Below are positions 1 to 10,635 of a stretch of DNA of 64,000 bases, piece by piece; the first letter of the stretch is position 1; each line of letters opens with the position of its first letter. The translations under genes and the position numbers were made by a program. Source of the DNA: Azadirachta indica (Eukaryota; Streptophyta; Magnoliopsida; Sapindales; Meliaceae); contig CM040440.1 of the NCBI GenBank assembly GCA_022749755.1, forward strand, positions 4,239,769 through 4,303,768. The letters are read 5' to 3'. The notes under the pieces are model-generated. The model ran no database searches, was not told the DNA's origin, and saw only the letters and a program-made list of their open reading frames with translations.

Positions 1-59
1 GATCTCCTCAACTATTTGTGTTACTGCTTTTGCACTAGATGAGAACTGCCTCGAATACA

Positions 60-150
60 ATTACAGAGTTGCAGAAGTTCAGAAATTGAAGCGGTATGCA
101 TCGTTCTCTAACGGAGGTGATGTTGACGATTGTTAGCCATCTAGAGACTT
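60..150 (+). pseudogene. Short relic of an RLP N-terminal (LRRNT) coding region
   Basis: A stretch starting with GTTGCAGAAGTT and ending near GATGTTGACGATTG aligns, with small gaps, to the relic at 5150-5260. That relic aligns in turn to the codons for the cysteine-flanked N-cap of the intact RLP at 6654. No open frame remains. It lies about 500 bases upstream of the RLP1 pseudogene, so it predates the duplication that produced the two upstream blocks. It is too degenerate to be read alone; the call rests on the three-way comparison. Confidence 0.5.
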
Positions 151-629
151 TTTTGGTAAAATTCCTGAATATGAACTAATGTTTGGTGCGTGAGTAGACA
201 AAAATTTTTCTTTTTTATGTTACTTATTAAGACTTTCATAAATAATTTCAATGAAGATGCACCGGGGTTCTAAATGTATTCATCACGTTGTTCACTTTTT
301 TTTTAACAAAATAATTAAAGAAATATCCGCGGACCATACCATAACTTTCAACAAATTGACAATATAGAAACTATAAATGATTATTCTTCTCAACACGTGT
401 CCATAACATTCCCAAGGAATTAAGAGGCACCGTCTGAGAAAGGTAGTTCTGTCATAACTAAATTTCAGGTCAACTGTAGTGTATTCTACGGCTTTTGAAG
501 TGGGTAGAGAGGAATAGAGTAAGTGGAATCGTGGGAGATTCTGTTTTTTCTTTTTGAAATATTTTAGCTAATGCTTGGATTCTGACAGCTCAAAAGTTCT
601 GTGCTAACAATTCTGTGTCCTATATATTG
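150..629 (+). promoter_or_regulatory. 5' flanking block of RLP1, duplicated at 5260-5640
   Basis: This is the presumed promoter and leader of RLP1. The part at 441-600 matches 5452-5625 in order: the run CTAAATTTCA, then GGTCAACT or CGTCAACT, GAGGAATAGAGTAA against AAGGAATAGAGTAA, GGGAATC-type bases and GGATTCTGACAG. The paralogous copy is no longer followed directly by an RLP. A TATA-like run (TCCTATATATTG) lies just before the ATG at 630. Whether it still drives transcription cannot be seen. Confidence 0.5.
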
Positions 630-3600
630 ATGGATTTTCTCTTAATCTTAATCATCAAAACTTTGATTTTGATAGCCATGATGACTGAAACCTCTCTTCG
701 GTTCATTTTCACGTTCATTTTGGTTTCAATATATGTAGAAATTACCTTCGGATTCCATTCAGGAAAGGTAGATGCTAACATAAAGTGCATAGAGAGCGAA
801 AGGCGTGCTCTCCGAATGATCAAACAAAGTCTTGTAGATCAAGATGGCTATCTCACTTCATGGGGGAATGAAGAAGACAGAAAAGATTGTTGCAAATGGA
901 GAGGTGTCCGCTGTAGCAATCAAACAGGCCATGTTGTCAGGCTCAATATTCAACTCGCATCCAAGTCTTTTTTCTTTTTCGGGCCTTTGACAGGTAATAT
1001 CAGTTCTTCCTTGCTTGACTTGCGGCACTTAAATTATGTGGACATGAGTTCCAATAATTTTGGAGGACAGCATATCCCAGAATTCATTGGCTCCCTCCAC
1101 AAATTAAAGCACCTTGATCTTTCCAGAGCTGGTTTTGGAGGTAGAGTTCCTTACCAACTCGGTAATCTATCAAACTTGCAATACCTTGATCTCAGTGACA
1201 ACTTAGAACTGTATGCTGATAAACTTGAATGGCTTTCTCATCTCTCCTTTTTAAGACAGATTCGTCTGAACTATGTCAATCTTAGTGAAGCAACTGATGG
1301 TCTGCAAATACAAAGTGAACTCCCCTATTTAACGAAATTAGAGTCAAGTTCTTGCAGCCTTCAATCAGTTATTTCTCCTTCTGTTTCCTTTGCCAATTCT
1401 TCCAAATCTCTTGTTTTGTTGATCTCTCTAACAATGCTCTATCTAATTCCACATACTTGTGGCTGTTCAAAATTGGCAGCAGCTTAGTTGATCTTAATCT
1501 CTCTGGTAACAAGTTACAAGGTCCCATTCCAGATTATGCTTTTGAGAATATGTCTTCTTTAGTGCATCTTGACCTCGGTGGAAATCAAATCAACAATATT
1601 CCAAAATCTTTTGGAAATTTCTGTAGCATAAACACGTTGAATCTGGAAAGCAACAATCTCACCGGACAGCTTCCTGAGCTTTTCGTCAATTTGTCTGGTT
1701 GCACAAGAAACACATTAGAAATTCTGTCATTATACAGTAACATGCTTAATGGTTGAGTTCCTGATTTCACTCTGTTTTCATCTTTGAAAGAATTTTATCT
1801 TTTTGATAATAGACTGAATGGTCCTTTTCCAGCAAGTTTTGAACAACCTTCAAACCTTACCATGTTATACTTAGATAGCAACCAACTGACGGGTTCATCA
1901 CCTGATTTTAGTGTATTTTTGTCACTGAAAGAACTTGATATTAGCAGCAATCAGTTAATTGGAGCCTTCCCAAAAAGTATAGGACAACTTTCCAAGCTTG
2001 AGTTTTTGAATCTCTCTTCAAATTCATTGCAAGGTATGATCACTGAAGCCCACACGTCAAATCTCTCCAGATTAAACTTGATGGACTTGTCTTCTAACTC
2101 GCTGTCATTGAACTTCAGCTCTGGTTGGGTTCCTCCATTTCAACTTGAATACATTAAACTCGCAGGCTGCAAATTAGGGCCCTATTTCCCAAAATGGCTT
2201 CAAACTCAAAATAAATTTTATCTCCTTGATATATCAGGTGCTGGAATTTCGGGCACAGTTCCTGATTGGTTCTGGGACCAATCTCCCATGTTGAATGATT
2301 TAAATCTCTCATGTAACCACCTGAGTGGCATCCTACCGGACTTATCACTAAAGTTTGCTGGATACCCTGGAAATGATTTAAGTTCCAATCTTTTTGAGGG
2401 TCCAATACCACCATTTCCTCCCAATGCGTCAACTGTGATTCTTTCCCAAAATATGTTTTCAGGGTCAATTTCTTTTTTATGTCAGATAATTGAAGAGTAC
2501 TATGTAGACCTCTCTGATAACCAGTTATCAGGGCAGCTTCCTGATTGTATACTGCACGCAAGACAATTGATTATTTTAAATTTGGCGAACAATAACTTTT
2601 CTGGAATCATTCCAAACTCAATGGACTCTAACTGCACAATTCAGTCGCTGCATTTACACAACAATAGTTTTTCTGGAGAGTTGCCTTCATCTCTGAAGAA
2701 TTGCAGAGGACTGACTGTTCTTGATCTTGGAAATAATAAACTTTCTGGGACTATTCCAGCATGGATAGGTGATAACCTAACTGATTTGACTGTTTTAAGT
2801 CTTCGATCTAATCAGTTTCATGGAAGTGTGCCTACACAACTTTGTAAGCTTGCAAAGCTTCAAGTTTTGGACTTATCTCAAACAATATCTCGGGAACAAT
2901 ACCAAAGTGTTTCAATAACTTAACTGCAATGGCTCAAAAGGAGAGTTCAAATGCTATCATCACGTATTTGTTTCCTTTCTCTTTAACTAGTGGTATGAGT
3001 GGTGATGCTGCCAACTTTCAAGATGAAGTATCACTGGTATGGAAAGGGTTAGATTCCAAGTATAAAAACACCTTGGGACTTGTCAAGAGCATTGATCTTT
3101 CGAACAACAAATTATCTGGACACATCCCTGAAGAAATGATGGATCTTGAAGGATTAATCTCCTTGAACCTTTCAATAAATTGTTTGACTGGATCAATCCC
3201 TTCGAAGGTTGGTCAGTTAGTTTTGCTGAATTCAATGGACTTGTCGAAGAACCTGCTTACCGGCGGGATTCCTGAAAGCTTGTCTCAGTTAAATGCTCTT
3301 GGCGTCTTGAACTTGTCAAATAACAACTTGTCAGGAAAAATCCCATCCAGCACCGAACTTCAGCGTTTTGATGCCTCTGCATATATGGGAAATCCAGGAC
3401 TCTGTGGATCTCCTCTCCAGAATAAATGTCCTGGAGAAAAAACAGCTCAAGTTCCAACCACAACTGTGCATGCTGACAAGGAGGATGAATTTATAACTCG
3501 AGATTTTTATACAAGCGTGGTTCTTGGATTCATTGTGGGCTTTTGGGCAGTTTGCTGCACTTTGCTGCTGAACAGATCATGGAGATATTCTTATTTTTCG

Positions 3601-3681
3601 TTTTTAAACAATATCATAGATAACATCTACATCTTCATAGCTGTGAATATGCCCAAATTGCGGCGTGAGATAAGCATCTGA
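630..3681 (+). pseudogene. Broken LRR receptor-like protein (RLP1), EIX2/Cf-like family
   Basis: The reading frames together give a full-length RLP. It has a signal-peptide-like N-terminus, a cysteine-bounded LRR N-cap (residues around KDCCKWRGVRC), many 23-24-residue extracellular LRRs, the island before the last LRRs (LVWKGLDSKYKNTLGL), an acidic juxtamembrane stretch, one membrane segment and a short tail. Three lesions break it: a frameshift near 1410-1430, an in-frame TGA at 1754-1756, and a one-base loss near 2880 where the pattern LSQ-NNISGT is expected. The C-terminal tail after RSWRYSYF also departs from the intact neighbour and runs on for about 25 extra residues. A possible 3' UTR intron starts at CAG|GTAACA (about 3684). 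ATG 630 is the first in-frame ATG; 678 is an alternative. Intact relatives detect microbial elicitors at the plasma membrane. This copy is probably non-functional. Confidence 0.85.
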
Positions 3682-4769
3682 CAGGTAACATCCCTCTCTC
3701 CTAATTCTCATTTTCCTTTAACTAGCTGCTAAAAATTGCATTCATTTTTAAAGTTTGTGCGTGTGAAATTCTGCTCTTGTTGCTTTCGCAAACTAATGAT
3801 AGTCCTGCATTTGATCTTCCCAGAAGCAGCTGCAAACATGTCGTCCTCTCCTTGAGGTTACAATGGGAACCTTACGTGTGGTTGGAAGCATCAAGTTTGT
3901 AATAGAATTGTTTAGGAACCTGAGAGTTTCGTTTTTTACCTTTTAACAATCTGTTTGTAAAATAAGTAGCCTTATGTCTCAGCCATTTGTCCACAGACCG
4001 TTATTTTCAATTTAATTATATTGCAAAATTGTTTATAGGTCACTCTGTGGCCTTCCATTTTTGATACTGATTTATGATAATATTGTTGGTCATTTCCCTT
4101 TCTATGGATTCCGTATAAATCTGAAATCTTTGAACCGATCCTGAAATCAAATTATTTGTCTGCTAATATTACAAATATACCAAATTGTAGGCCTAAAGTG
4201 CTTTGCTTTCGGCGACCACCATCCCAATGAGACTTGACGCGAGTTTCACATCCTGGATGCCCATCAATCAGTTCTTTTTATTCCAAAAAAAATATATTAA
4301 ATTTCACAACAGTCCCTTTTCTTTAATTCTTTGTACATTAATTTAGTTTGAAATTGTTGATTTGTCACAGAACTTTAATTACATTTTAAATTAAATTTTA
4401 AAAGATGATGAAAAGAATCTATTTGATACCACTTAAGTGAAAAGGCTTGCAATTTTGTGGCAAAAAATATAACAATTAGAAACTGGTACAATGAGTGTTA
4501 AACTGTTAAAGACAGAAAGCAAAACCACCCTAGAGATTTTGTGTTTGATTGGTAATGGAAAGATCGAAGACCCAGTAAAACCCTAGTTGAGACTTTATGT
4601 AAAACCCATGGGCCTAATTCAAGTGAGTGTGAAAACTTGAAAATAAAGCACACGGGTCTAATCAAAGTAAAGCCCATAAATCTAATTACAAGTGAGGGAT
4701 AAGAACATTTTATTATACTTTTCTCAAATGAAAATATAATTTGTTCTATATTAAATGGGTACTAAAATC
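3682..4769. other. Intergenic, RLP1 3' flank
   Basis: No gene is visible. The first 200 bases may be the 3' UTR of RLP1, including a candidate intron that ends at CTTCCCAG (about 3823). The remainder is AT-rich with short open frames that resemble no family. Confidence 0.4.
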
Positions 4770-4829
4770 CTATTGAAATTCAACTGCCTTCGCGAGTATA
4801 CACTTTTTACAAAGGAATTTTATTCCAAA

Positions 4830-5000
4830 GATGATGAGGTTAGTCTGATGTGATAATGGCAGCATACGTATAATGTTAGAAGCAGCAGATGTTAACAATG
4901 CCAGCATAAGCCATTTCTCCTGGGTCAATGTCTGTATAAACTTTTCAAACAGATGGAACTCATTCACTCTCATGATCTCATCACAAAGGGGTAGCCACCC
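4830..5000. repeat. Duplicated upstream block B, copy 1 (paralogue at 6290-6440)
   Basis: Both copies show, in the same order, TTAGTCT(G/A)ATGTGA, ATGGCAG, TTCT.CT(G/T)GGTCAATGT, then AACTTTT or AACTTCT and GAACTCA. They are diverged but colinear, which fits a segmental duplication of an RLP gene with its 5' flank. Copy 2 precedes the intact RLP, while copy 1 now precedes only a relic. Confidence 0.55.
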
Positions 5001-5149
5001 GTCAGCAAAATTTCAAATAAACCTCCCTCTAAGATGCAATGTGTTAGATTTACAGTTACAGAGAAAGTTGATCTCTTCAAAATTTCTAATATATATGTCA
5101 ATGTTTTAATTTGGAGTACTAGATAATTAAGAAAATACGTACCTTGGAT

Positions 5150-5260
5150 TCAAATGCAGAAGTTGCAGAAGTTGACACAAGGTGAGTAGAGAGAGAAGCA
5201 CTCCTCATTTTCAAACGAGGTATAATTGATGACTGTCTATAGCTACTTAGAAGACTGATA
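5150..5260 (+). pseudogene. Relic of an RLP N-cap coding region
   Basis: The bases from GCAGAAGTTGACACAAG to TTGATGACTG match the codons of the intact RLP for the segment around ADTKCIDTERQALLKFKQG and VVDDC. Read in that frame the relic gives a residue string like AEVDT, a stop, then EREALLIFKRGIIDDC and another stop. No LRR coding sequence follows. It is the remains of a separate, older RLP copy and not an exon of RLP1 or RLP2. Confidence 0.7.
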
Positions 5261-5645
5261 TATGTAAATTAATTTCTATTAAAGAATACTTCAGGCTTAT
5301 ATCTAAACTGCTTTCATCAAGTTGCTCTATATATTATTTAGTATTTCTTATTCGATGCTGATTATTTTGTTCTGAAGGTAGTAAGACTTGTTACAGTCTC
5401 CCCCTAAAGTCCCAAATAATGACAAGAGCTAGGCACCATTTGAGAGAGGTGATCTTCCCGTCAAAACTAAATTTCACGTCAACTAATTTGTATTTTATGG
5501 GTTTTGATTTGAAGTAGGCAGAAAGACTGAAGGAATAGAGTAATGGGAATCCTGGGAGGTTTTTTCTTCATTATTATTATTATATATTATAGATATATAG
5601 TATTTGGATTGGATTCTGACAGGTCAAAAATGCTATACAAACTAC
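5260..5645 (+). repeat. Duplicate of the RLP1 5' flanking block, now without its own RLP
   Basis: This stretch is colinear with 150-600 (see the RLP1 flank). The match ends shortly after GGATTCTGACAGGTC at about 5625. In the other copy the RLP reading frame begins at that point; here a run of CA and TA repeats (about 5660-5695) follows instead. Confidence 0.55.
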
Positions 5646-6289
5646 TACTGTAGTATTTTACACACACATATATATATGTATATATATATATATATTAATT
5701 GTCTTGGCGTGTCTCTTAATCATGGCTGTTGATAGCCGTTGACTCAATCAAATTAGTTCAATTAAATGTCACTTAGTTAATATTACAATATTTATATATA
5801 GATGAAATTTAGATAATAATCTTTACAATAATTTCAACTACTCGATTCTGGAGAACAAGAATCTGCCCATCAACCCATGAAATCTGCACTCTTTTCTATT
5901 GTATTCGGTGCAAACCTTAATAAAATATAATCAAATTCCATCATTTTAGGAATGATACTTATCTGCAAATAAATTACATAAAATTAGGATATTGATTTAT
6001 ACTATACTAATCACAGATTTAAAAATTCAATCTTGTATTGTATGCGAGGCAGATGGTGAGATTTAAACTAGTCAAAATTAATTACTTGGAAATTCATGGT
6101 GTGATTGGGATCTGGTATAAGACAAAAAAATTGCCACATACAGGCTGTAATGTTTGAAATGTGAACAATTCAAACTGAAGTTTGTTAACTCAAACTTTAC
6201 CTTAATCATTAGTCTCCTGGTTTGCGTGCTCTGTTCCCTTCATAAATTAATAAATAATCTTTATCAAGGAAATTTTTCCACAACATTAT
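5646..6289. other. Intergenic AT-rich stretch with a CA/TA microsatellite
   Basis: An (AC)n(AT)n run lies at about 5660-5695. The remainder is AT-rich and shows no coding signal or recognisable element. Confidence 0.5.
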
Positions 6290-6440
6290 ATTATGAACCC
6301 TAGTTAGTCTAATGTGAAAGGGAAATCAAATGGCAGAATATGTATTTGAGATGTCGACTGTGGAGGCATATGCTATTTATTTCTTCTTGGTCAATGTTTC
6401 CACAAACTTCTAAAAGAATAGACTTTGAACTCACAGAAGA
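6290..6440. repeat. Duplicated upstream block B, copy 2
   Basis: This is the paralogue of 4830-5000. It lies about 215-360 bases upstream of the intact RLP start codon, so it may contain part of that gene's promoter. Confidence 0.5.
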
Positions 6441-6653
6441 CAAACTTTATTGAAATAATAAGGTAATCTCAGTATATTTTATTCAGAAGTTGATGCGACG
6501 TGTTGAGAATTTTACATTATAGGATTTTTAAAAGGAACAAGGAAGATTTCCCTAGTGAACTCAAGGGTATAAACTGATAATGCTGAGCAATAGAAACAAT
6601 TTTAAAAACTTTTCAGACCTTGATCACATATCACAATCTTGGTTGATGCAATC

Positions 6654-9638
6654 ATGAAGATGACCATGAGTGGAAGTTCTCTTCTACTCTTCATTGTGCT
6701 CATTTTGCTTTCCGTCTACAAAAGAATCGCTTTTGGAGCCAATTCAGGAGTTGCTACAGAAGCTGACACAAAGTGCATAGACACCGAGAGACAAGCTCTT
6801 CTCAAGTTCAAACAAGGTGTTGTGGATGACTGCGGATATCTCTCTTCTTGGGGAAATGATGAAGGCAGAAAAGATTGCTGCAAATGGAGAGGTGTTCAAT
6901 GTAGTAACCGGACCGGTCATGTAATCATGCTCGATCTTAAGTACAAAGTTGACCCAGTATGTCCTAACCGGCCTTTGAGAGGTGACATAAGTTCTTCCTT
7001 GTTTGAGTTGCCGCAGTTAAATTATTTAGACCTGAGTCTAAATAATTTTGGTGAAAATCCAATTCCAAACTTCATTGGCTCCTTTTCCAATTTAAGATTC
7101 CTTGATCTCTCCCTTGCAAATTTCAGTGGTAGAGTACCTTATCAGCTTGGAAACCTCACCTCCTTGCAATATTTAAACATCGGATACAATAACTTGTATG
7201 TCGGAAAACTTGAGTGGCTTTCTCACCTCCATAAACTAACACAGCTTCATCTGGATTCTGTTGACCTTAGTGAAGCCACTGATTGGTTCCAAGTAATTAC
7301 TGGGCTTCCTTCACTCACAGACTTGTACTTAGCATGGTCTCCTCTTCCAACAATCAATCATCAATATATTTCCTCCATGAATTCTTCTACATCTCTCGCA
7401 CTCATTGATTTCTCATTTTCGGGTCTTTCTAATTCATCATACGATTGGCTGTCCTATATCAGTAGAAACCTTCGAGCTCTTGATCTCTCAAGTAATCAGT
7501 TACAAGGTCCCATTCCGGATAATGCTTTCCGAAACACACCTTCTCTTGAGCATCTTAACCTTTCTTCTAATCAAATTACGGCAATTCCAAAGTCTTTCGG
7601 GGAGTTGTGTAGTTTGAAAACGTTAAATCTATTTTACAACAATCTCACTGTAGATCTTCCAGAGCTCTTCCTCAATTTGTCTGGTTGCTCCAAAAACACA
7701 ATGGAGGTTTTAAAGTTAGCTGGGAACATGCTTACTGGGTCATTGCCTGATATCACAGAGTTTTCACTCTTACAAGAATTGCATCTTTTCGACAATAAAC
7801 TGGATGGTTCTTTTCCAGAAAAATTTGGACAACCTTCACCTCTTATCTTACTGAATTTGGATAGCAATCAACTTTGGGGGCCATTACCTGATCTTTCAGT
7901 ATTTCCATATCTGACACGTCTAGATGTCAGTGACAACAGATTAAATGGAACAGTGAGTGAAGGTCTTGGACAGCTTTCGAATTTGGAATTTTTGGATCTT
8001 TTTGGAAATTCTTTGGAAGGTACCATCACTGAAGCTCACTTATCAAACCTCTCCAAATTAACGTATATGGACTTTTCCTTCAGCTCTCTATCCCTGAACT
8101 TCAGTTCCAATTGGCTACCCCCTTTCAAACTCGAATACATAGGTTTGCTGAGTTGCAAATTGGGACCTCGCTTTCCTAAATGGCTCCAAAGTCACAGGAG
8201 TTACTATTATCTTGATATCTCTAACACTGGAATTTCAGATATTGTTCCCACTTGGTTCTGGAACCTTTCACCCAATCTATATTATTTAAATATCTCTTAC
8301 AACCAGTTGGAAGGCACAGTTCCAGATCTATCATTGAATTCTTCTGGATATCCTGGAATTGATCTTAGTTCCAATGGTTTTGAAGGTCCAATACCTCGAG
8401 TTCCCTCCAATATGACATCATTGAATCTCTCCAAAAATAAGTTTTCAGGGCCGATATCTTCCTTGTGTTCAATTTCTGGGGAGTATTTTAGCTATCTTGA
8501 CCTCTCAGATAACCTACTATCAGGAGAGCTCCCCGATTGTTGGTTGCAGTGGCAAGCTTTAGCTGTTTTGAATTTGGCAAACAATAATTTTTCTGGAAAA
8601 GTTCCAGATTTGATGGATTACGAATGCTCAATGGAATCATTTACTCTGCGAAATAACAGCTTTGTTGGAGAACTTCCTCTTTTACTGAAGAAGTGCAACG
8701 AGCTGAAAATTCTTGATGTGGGAGAGAATAGATTTTCTGGGACAATACCAGCATGGATAGGGGATAGCCTACCAAACTTGGCTATTCTTAGTCTACGGTC
8801 CAATCATTTCCTTGGAACCATACCTGTAAACCTTTGTCTGCTATCGAAGATTCAATTACTGGACTTCTCTCTGAACAATATTTCAGGAACCATACCGAAG
8901 TGTCTCAACAATCTAACTGCAATGGTTGAAAAAAAGAGTTCCAATACTACCATTACACATATATATGTTTATTACCGTAGTGCCACCCTGGATGGTTTTG
9001 TAGCCAAATACGATGACATAGCAATAATAGCATGGAAAGGAACAGATCAAGAGTACAAAAAAACCCTGGGACTTGTAAAGAGCATTGATCTTTCAAGCAA
9101 CAAGTTGCGTGGAGAAATTCCTCAGGAAATCACAAGTCTTGAAGGTTTAATATCCTTGAACTTGTCAAGAAATGCTTTAAGCGGGCCAATACCACTAAAA
9201 ATTGGGAGGTTAAATTTGCTAGATTCTCTTGACTTGTCAAACAATCAGCTCAACGGTGAAATACCCGCAGGCTTTTCACAGCTGAATTATCTTGGTGTAT
9301 TGGACTTGTCAAACAATAACTTGTCAGGAAAAATTCCTTCAAATACAGAAGTACAGAGATTTGAAGCCTCTTCATATGCGGGAAATCCTGAACTATGTGG
9401 GTCTCCATTACCGAACAGGTGTCCCGAGGATGAACCAGCTCAACCCTCGGCCATCGATATTCAGCATCATCGTGAGGATGAGATCATAACTCCAGGATTT
9501 TATGTCAGCATGGGGATTGGATTCATTTTAGCATTCTGGGGATTTCTTGGCAGTTTATTTTTTAACAGGTCATGGAGATATGCTTATTTCCAGTTCTTAG
9601 ACCGCGGAACATTCAAAAGACAGGCTTCTACATCATAG
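6654..9638 (+). CDS. Intact LRR receptor-like protein (RLP2), EIX2-like
   Basis: This is a single-exon gene of 994 codons. The start is the first in-frame ATG (6654); upstream codons of the same frame have no ATG. Order of parts: a signal peptide (about residues 1-28, rich in L, I and V), an LRR N-cap with paired cysteines (KDCCKWRGVQC near residue 75), a long array of plant-type extracellular LRRs with many N-glycosylation sites, the island and its usual WKG..EYKKTLGLVKSIDLS transition, four more LRRs, a CGSPLPNRC cap, an acidic stretch, one membrane helix (about 948-969, with spaced glycines) and a tail of about 25 residues without a kinase. The tail has YAYF, which fits a YxxPhi endocytosis signal. 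Tomato EIX2 and Cf proteins of this design sense microbial elicitors and signal through partner kinases such as SOBIR1. The ligand here is unknown. It is the only undamaged member of this cluster. Confidence 0.9.
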   Translation: MKMTMSGSSLLLFIVLILLSVYKRIAFGANSGVATEADTKCIDTERQALLKFKQGVVDDCGYLSSWGNDEGRKDCCKWRGVQCSNRTGHVIMLDLKYKVDPVCPNRPLRGDISSSLFELPQLNYLDLSLNNFGENPIPNFIGSFSNLRFLDLSLANFSGRVPYQLGNLTSLQYLNIGYNNLYVGKLEWLSHLHKLTQLHLDSVDLSEATDWFQVITGLPSLTDLYLAWSPLPTINHQYISSMNSSTSLALIDFSFSGLSNSSYDWLSYISRNLRALDLSSNQLQGPIPDNAFRNTPSLEHLNLSSNQITAIPKSFGELCSLKTLNLFYNNLTVDLPELFLNLSGCSKNTMEVLKLAGNMLTGSLPDITEFSLLQELHLFDNKLDGSFPEKFGQPSPLILLNLDSNQLWGPLPDLSVFPYLTRLDVSDNRLNGTVSEGLGQLSNLEFLDLFGNSLEGTITEAHLSNLSKLTYMDFSFSSLSLNFSSNWLPPFKLEYIGLLSCKLGPRFPKWLQSHRSYYYLDISNTGISDIVPTWFWNLSPNLYYLNISYNQLEGTVPDLSLNSSGYPGIDLSSNGFEGPIPRVPSNMTSLNLSKNKFSGPISSLCSISGEYFSYLDLSDNLLSGELPDCWLQWQALAVLNLANNNFSGKVPDLMDYECSMESFTLRNNSFVGELPLLLKKCNELKILDVGENRFSGTIPAWIGDSLPNLAILSLRSNHFLGTIPVNLCLLSKIQLLDFSLNNISGTIPKCLNNLTAMVEKKSSNTTITHIYVYYRSATLDGFVAKYDDIAIIAWKGTDQEYKKTLGLVKSIDLSSNKLRGEIPQEITSLEGLISLNLSRNALSGPIPLKIGRLNLLDSLDLSNNQLNGEIPAGFSQLNYLGVLDLSNNNLSGKIPSNTEVQRFEASSYAGNPELCGSPLPNRCPEDEPAQPSAIDIQHHREDEIITPGFYVSMGIGFILAFWGFLGSLFFNRSWRYAYFQFLDRGTFKRQASTS

Positions 9639-10635
9639 TTGTTTTCTGGTGTACCTAAACTACTGAGATGGACTCAAAGCTGAACAGTTACAATCCCTCT
9701 GTATCTCTCTGTTATATGGTAACTTGTTTTTGATTACTGAGGCCCTGTCCTCCATTACTTGATGTAGAAAATTTTCATCCTTGGCATGCGTAATCTTTTC
9801 AAGTGCTAGTGCTAGACCAACACTACATGTAGGACTTCAGATATCACGGCTGAATATTAACTTCTTCAACTTTAAAATAATTATGGGTCATCTTTCTCTA
9901 CGGCTGTTGCTGTCAATTTTTCTTTTTTTTCCCCCTTCTTTTTACCATAAAAAGATACTTTTTTTCTAATTTCGTCTTAGAAAAGTAAGTAGTTCCATTT
10001 TTCTCTTTTAAGCTAAAGGCTGTAATAAAGAAACTAAATTACGAGCTTAATTTATCCATTATAATTAACTACACAACAACACTGATATGTGAGTTGGAGA
10101 AATTGATATTACGCACACAAAATTAGATCTCTGGGGAAGAATTTTATTCTCTATTCTTCTAACCGCATTAAAAGGGATTTTTAAATTTTTACTGGTGAAT
10201 ACAGGTATAGCCACTTAAAAATCAATATTGAAGTAATTGCAGAGCTCCACGAGAAGACTGGAAAAGGTTGGCAATATGTAAGATAGGATTTCAGATACAG
10301 CCACTTATACTACTACAATCAGAGCAAAATCTCTGGTCAGTTACTCTATTATAAATTCAAGGCTATAGTGAATTCCGGATACTTATGATTCCAGCATAGA
10401 TTCACCTACCAGACTTTCAATCCTATATTATACATAGAACTTCCCACTTTGTCTATCGAGAAAAGCCTGGCATCATGTTGGAATTGCAACACTGCATGGA
10501 ACATGAATATCACAGACCTAGCCCATTAATGATGAATGCAGTTGTGGCACATATTTAAAGCAAATCAAGTTAAACAATTGAAAGAGTGATTTTGCCAATT
10601 AAGCAGCCGCAGCAAATTCACCATCTTGATTATTT
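9639..10635. other. Intergenic between convergent RLP2 and RLP3
   Basis: The stretch holds the 3' ends of two convergent RLPs. It is AT-rich and has T-runs near 9914-9965. No further gene or element is seen. Confidence 0.4.
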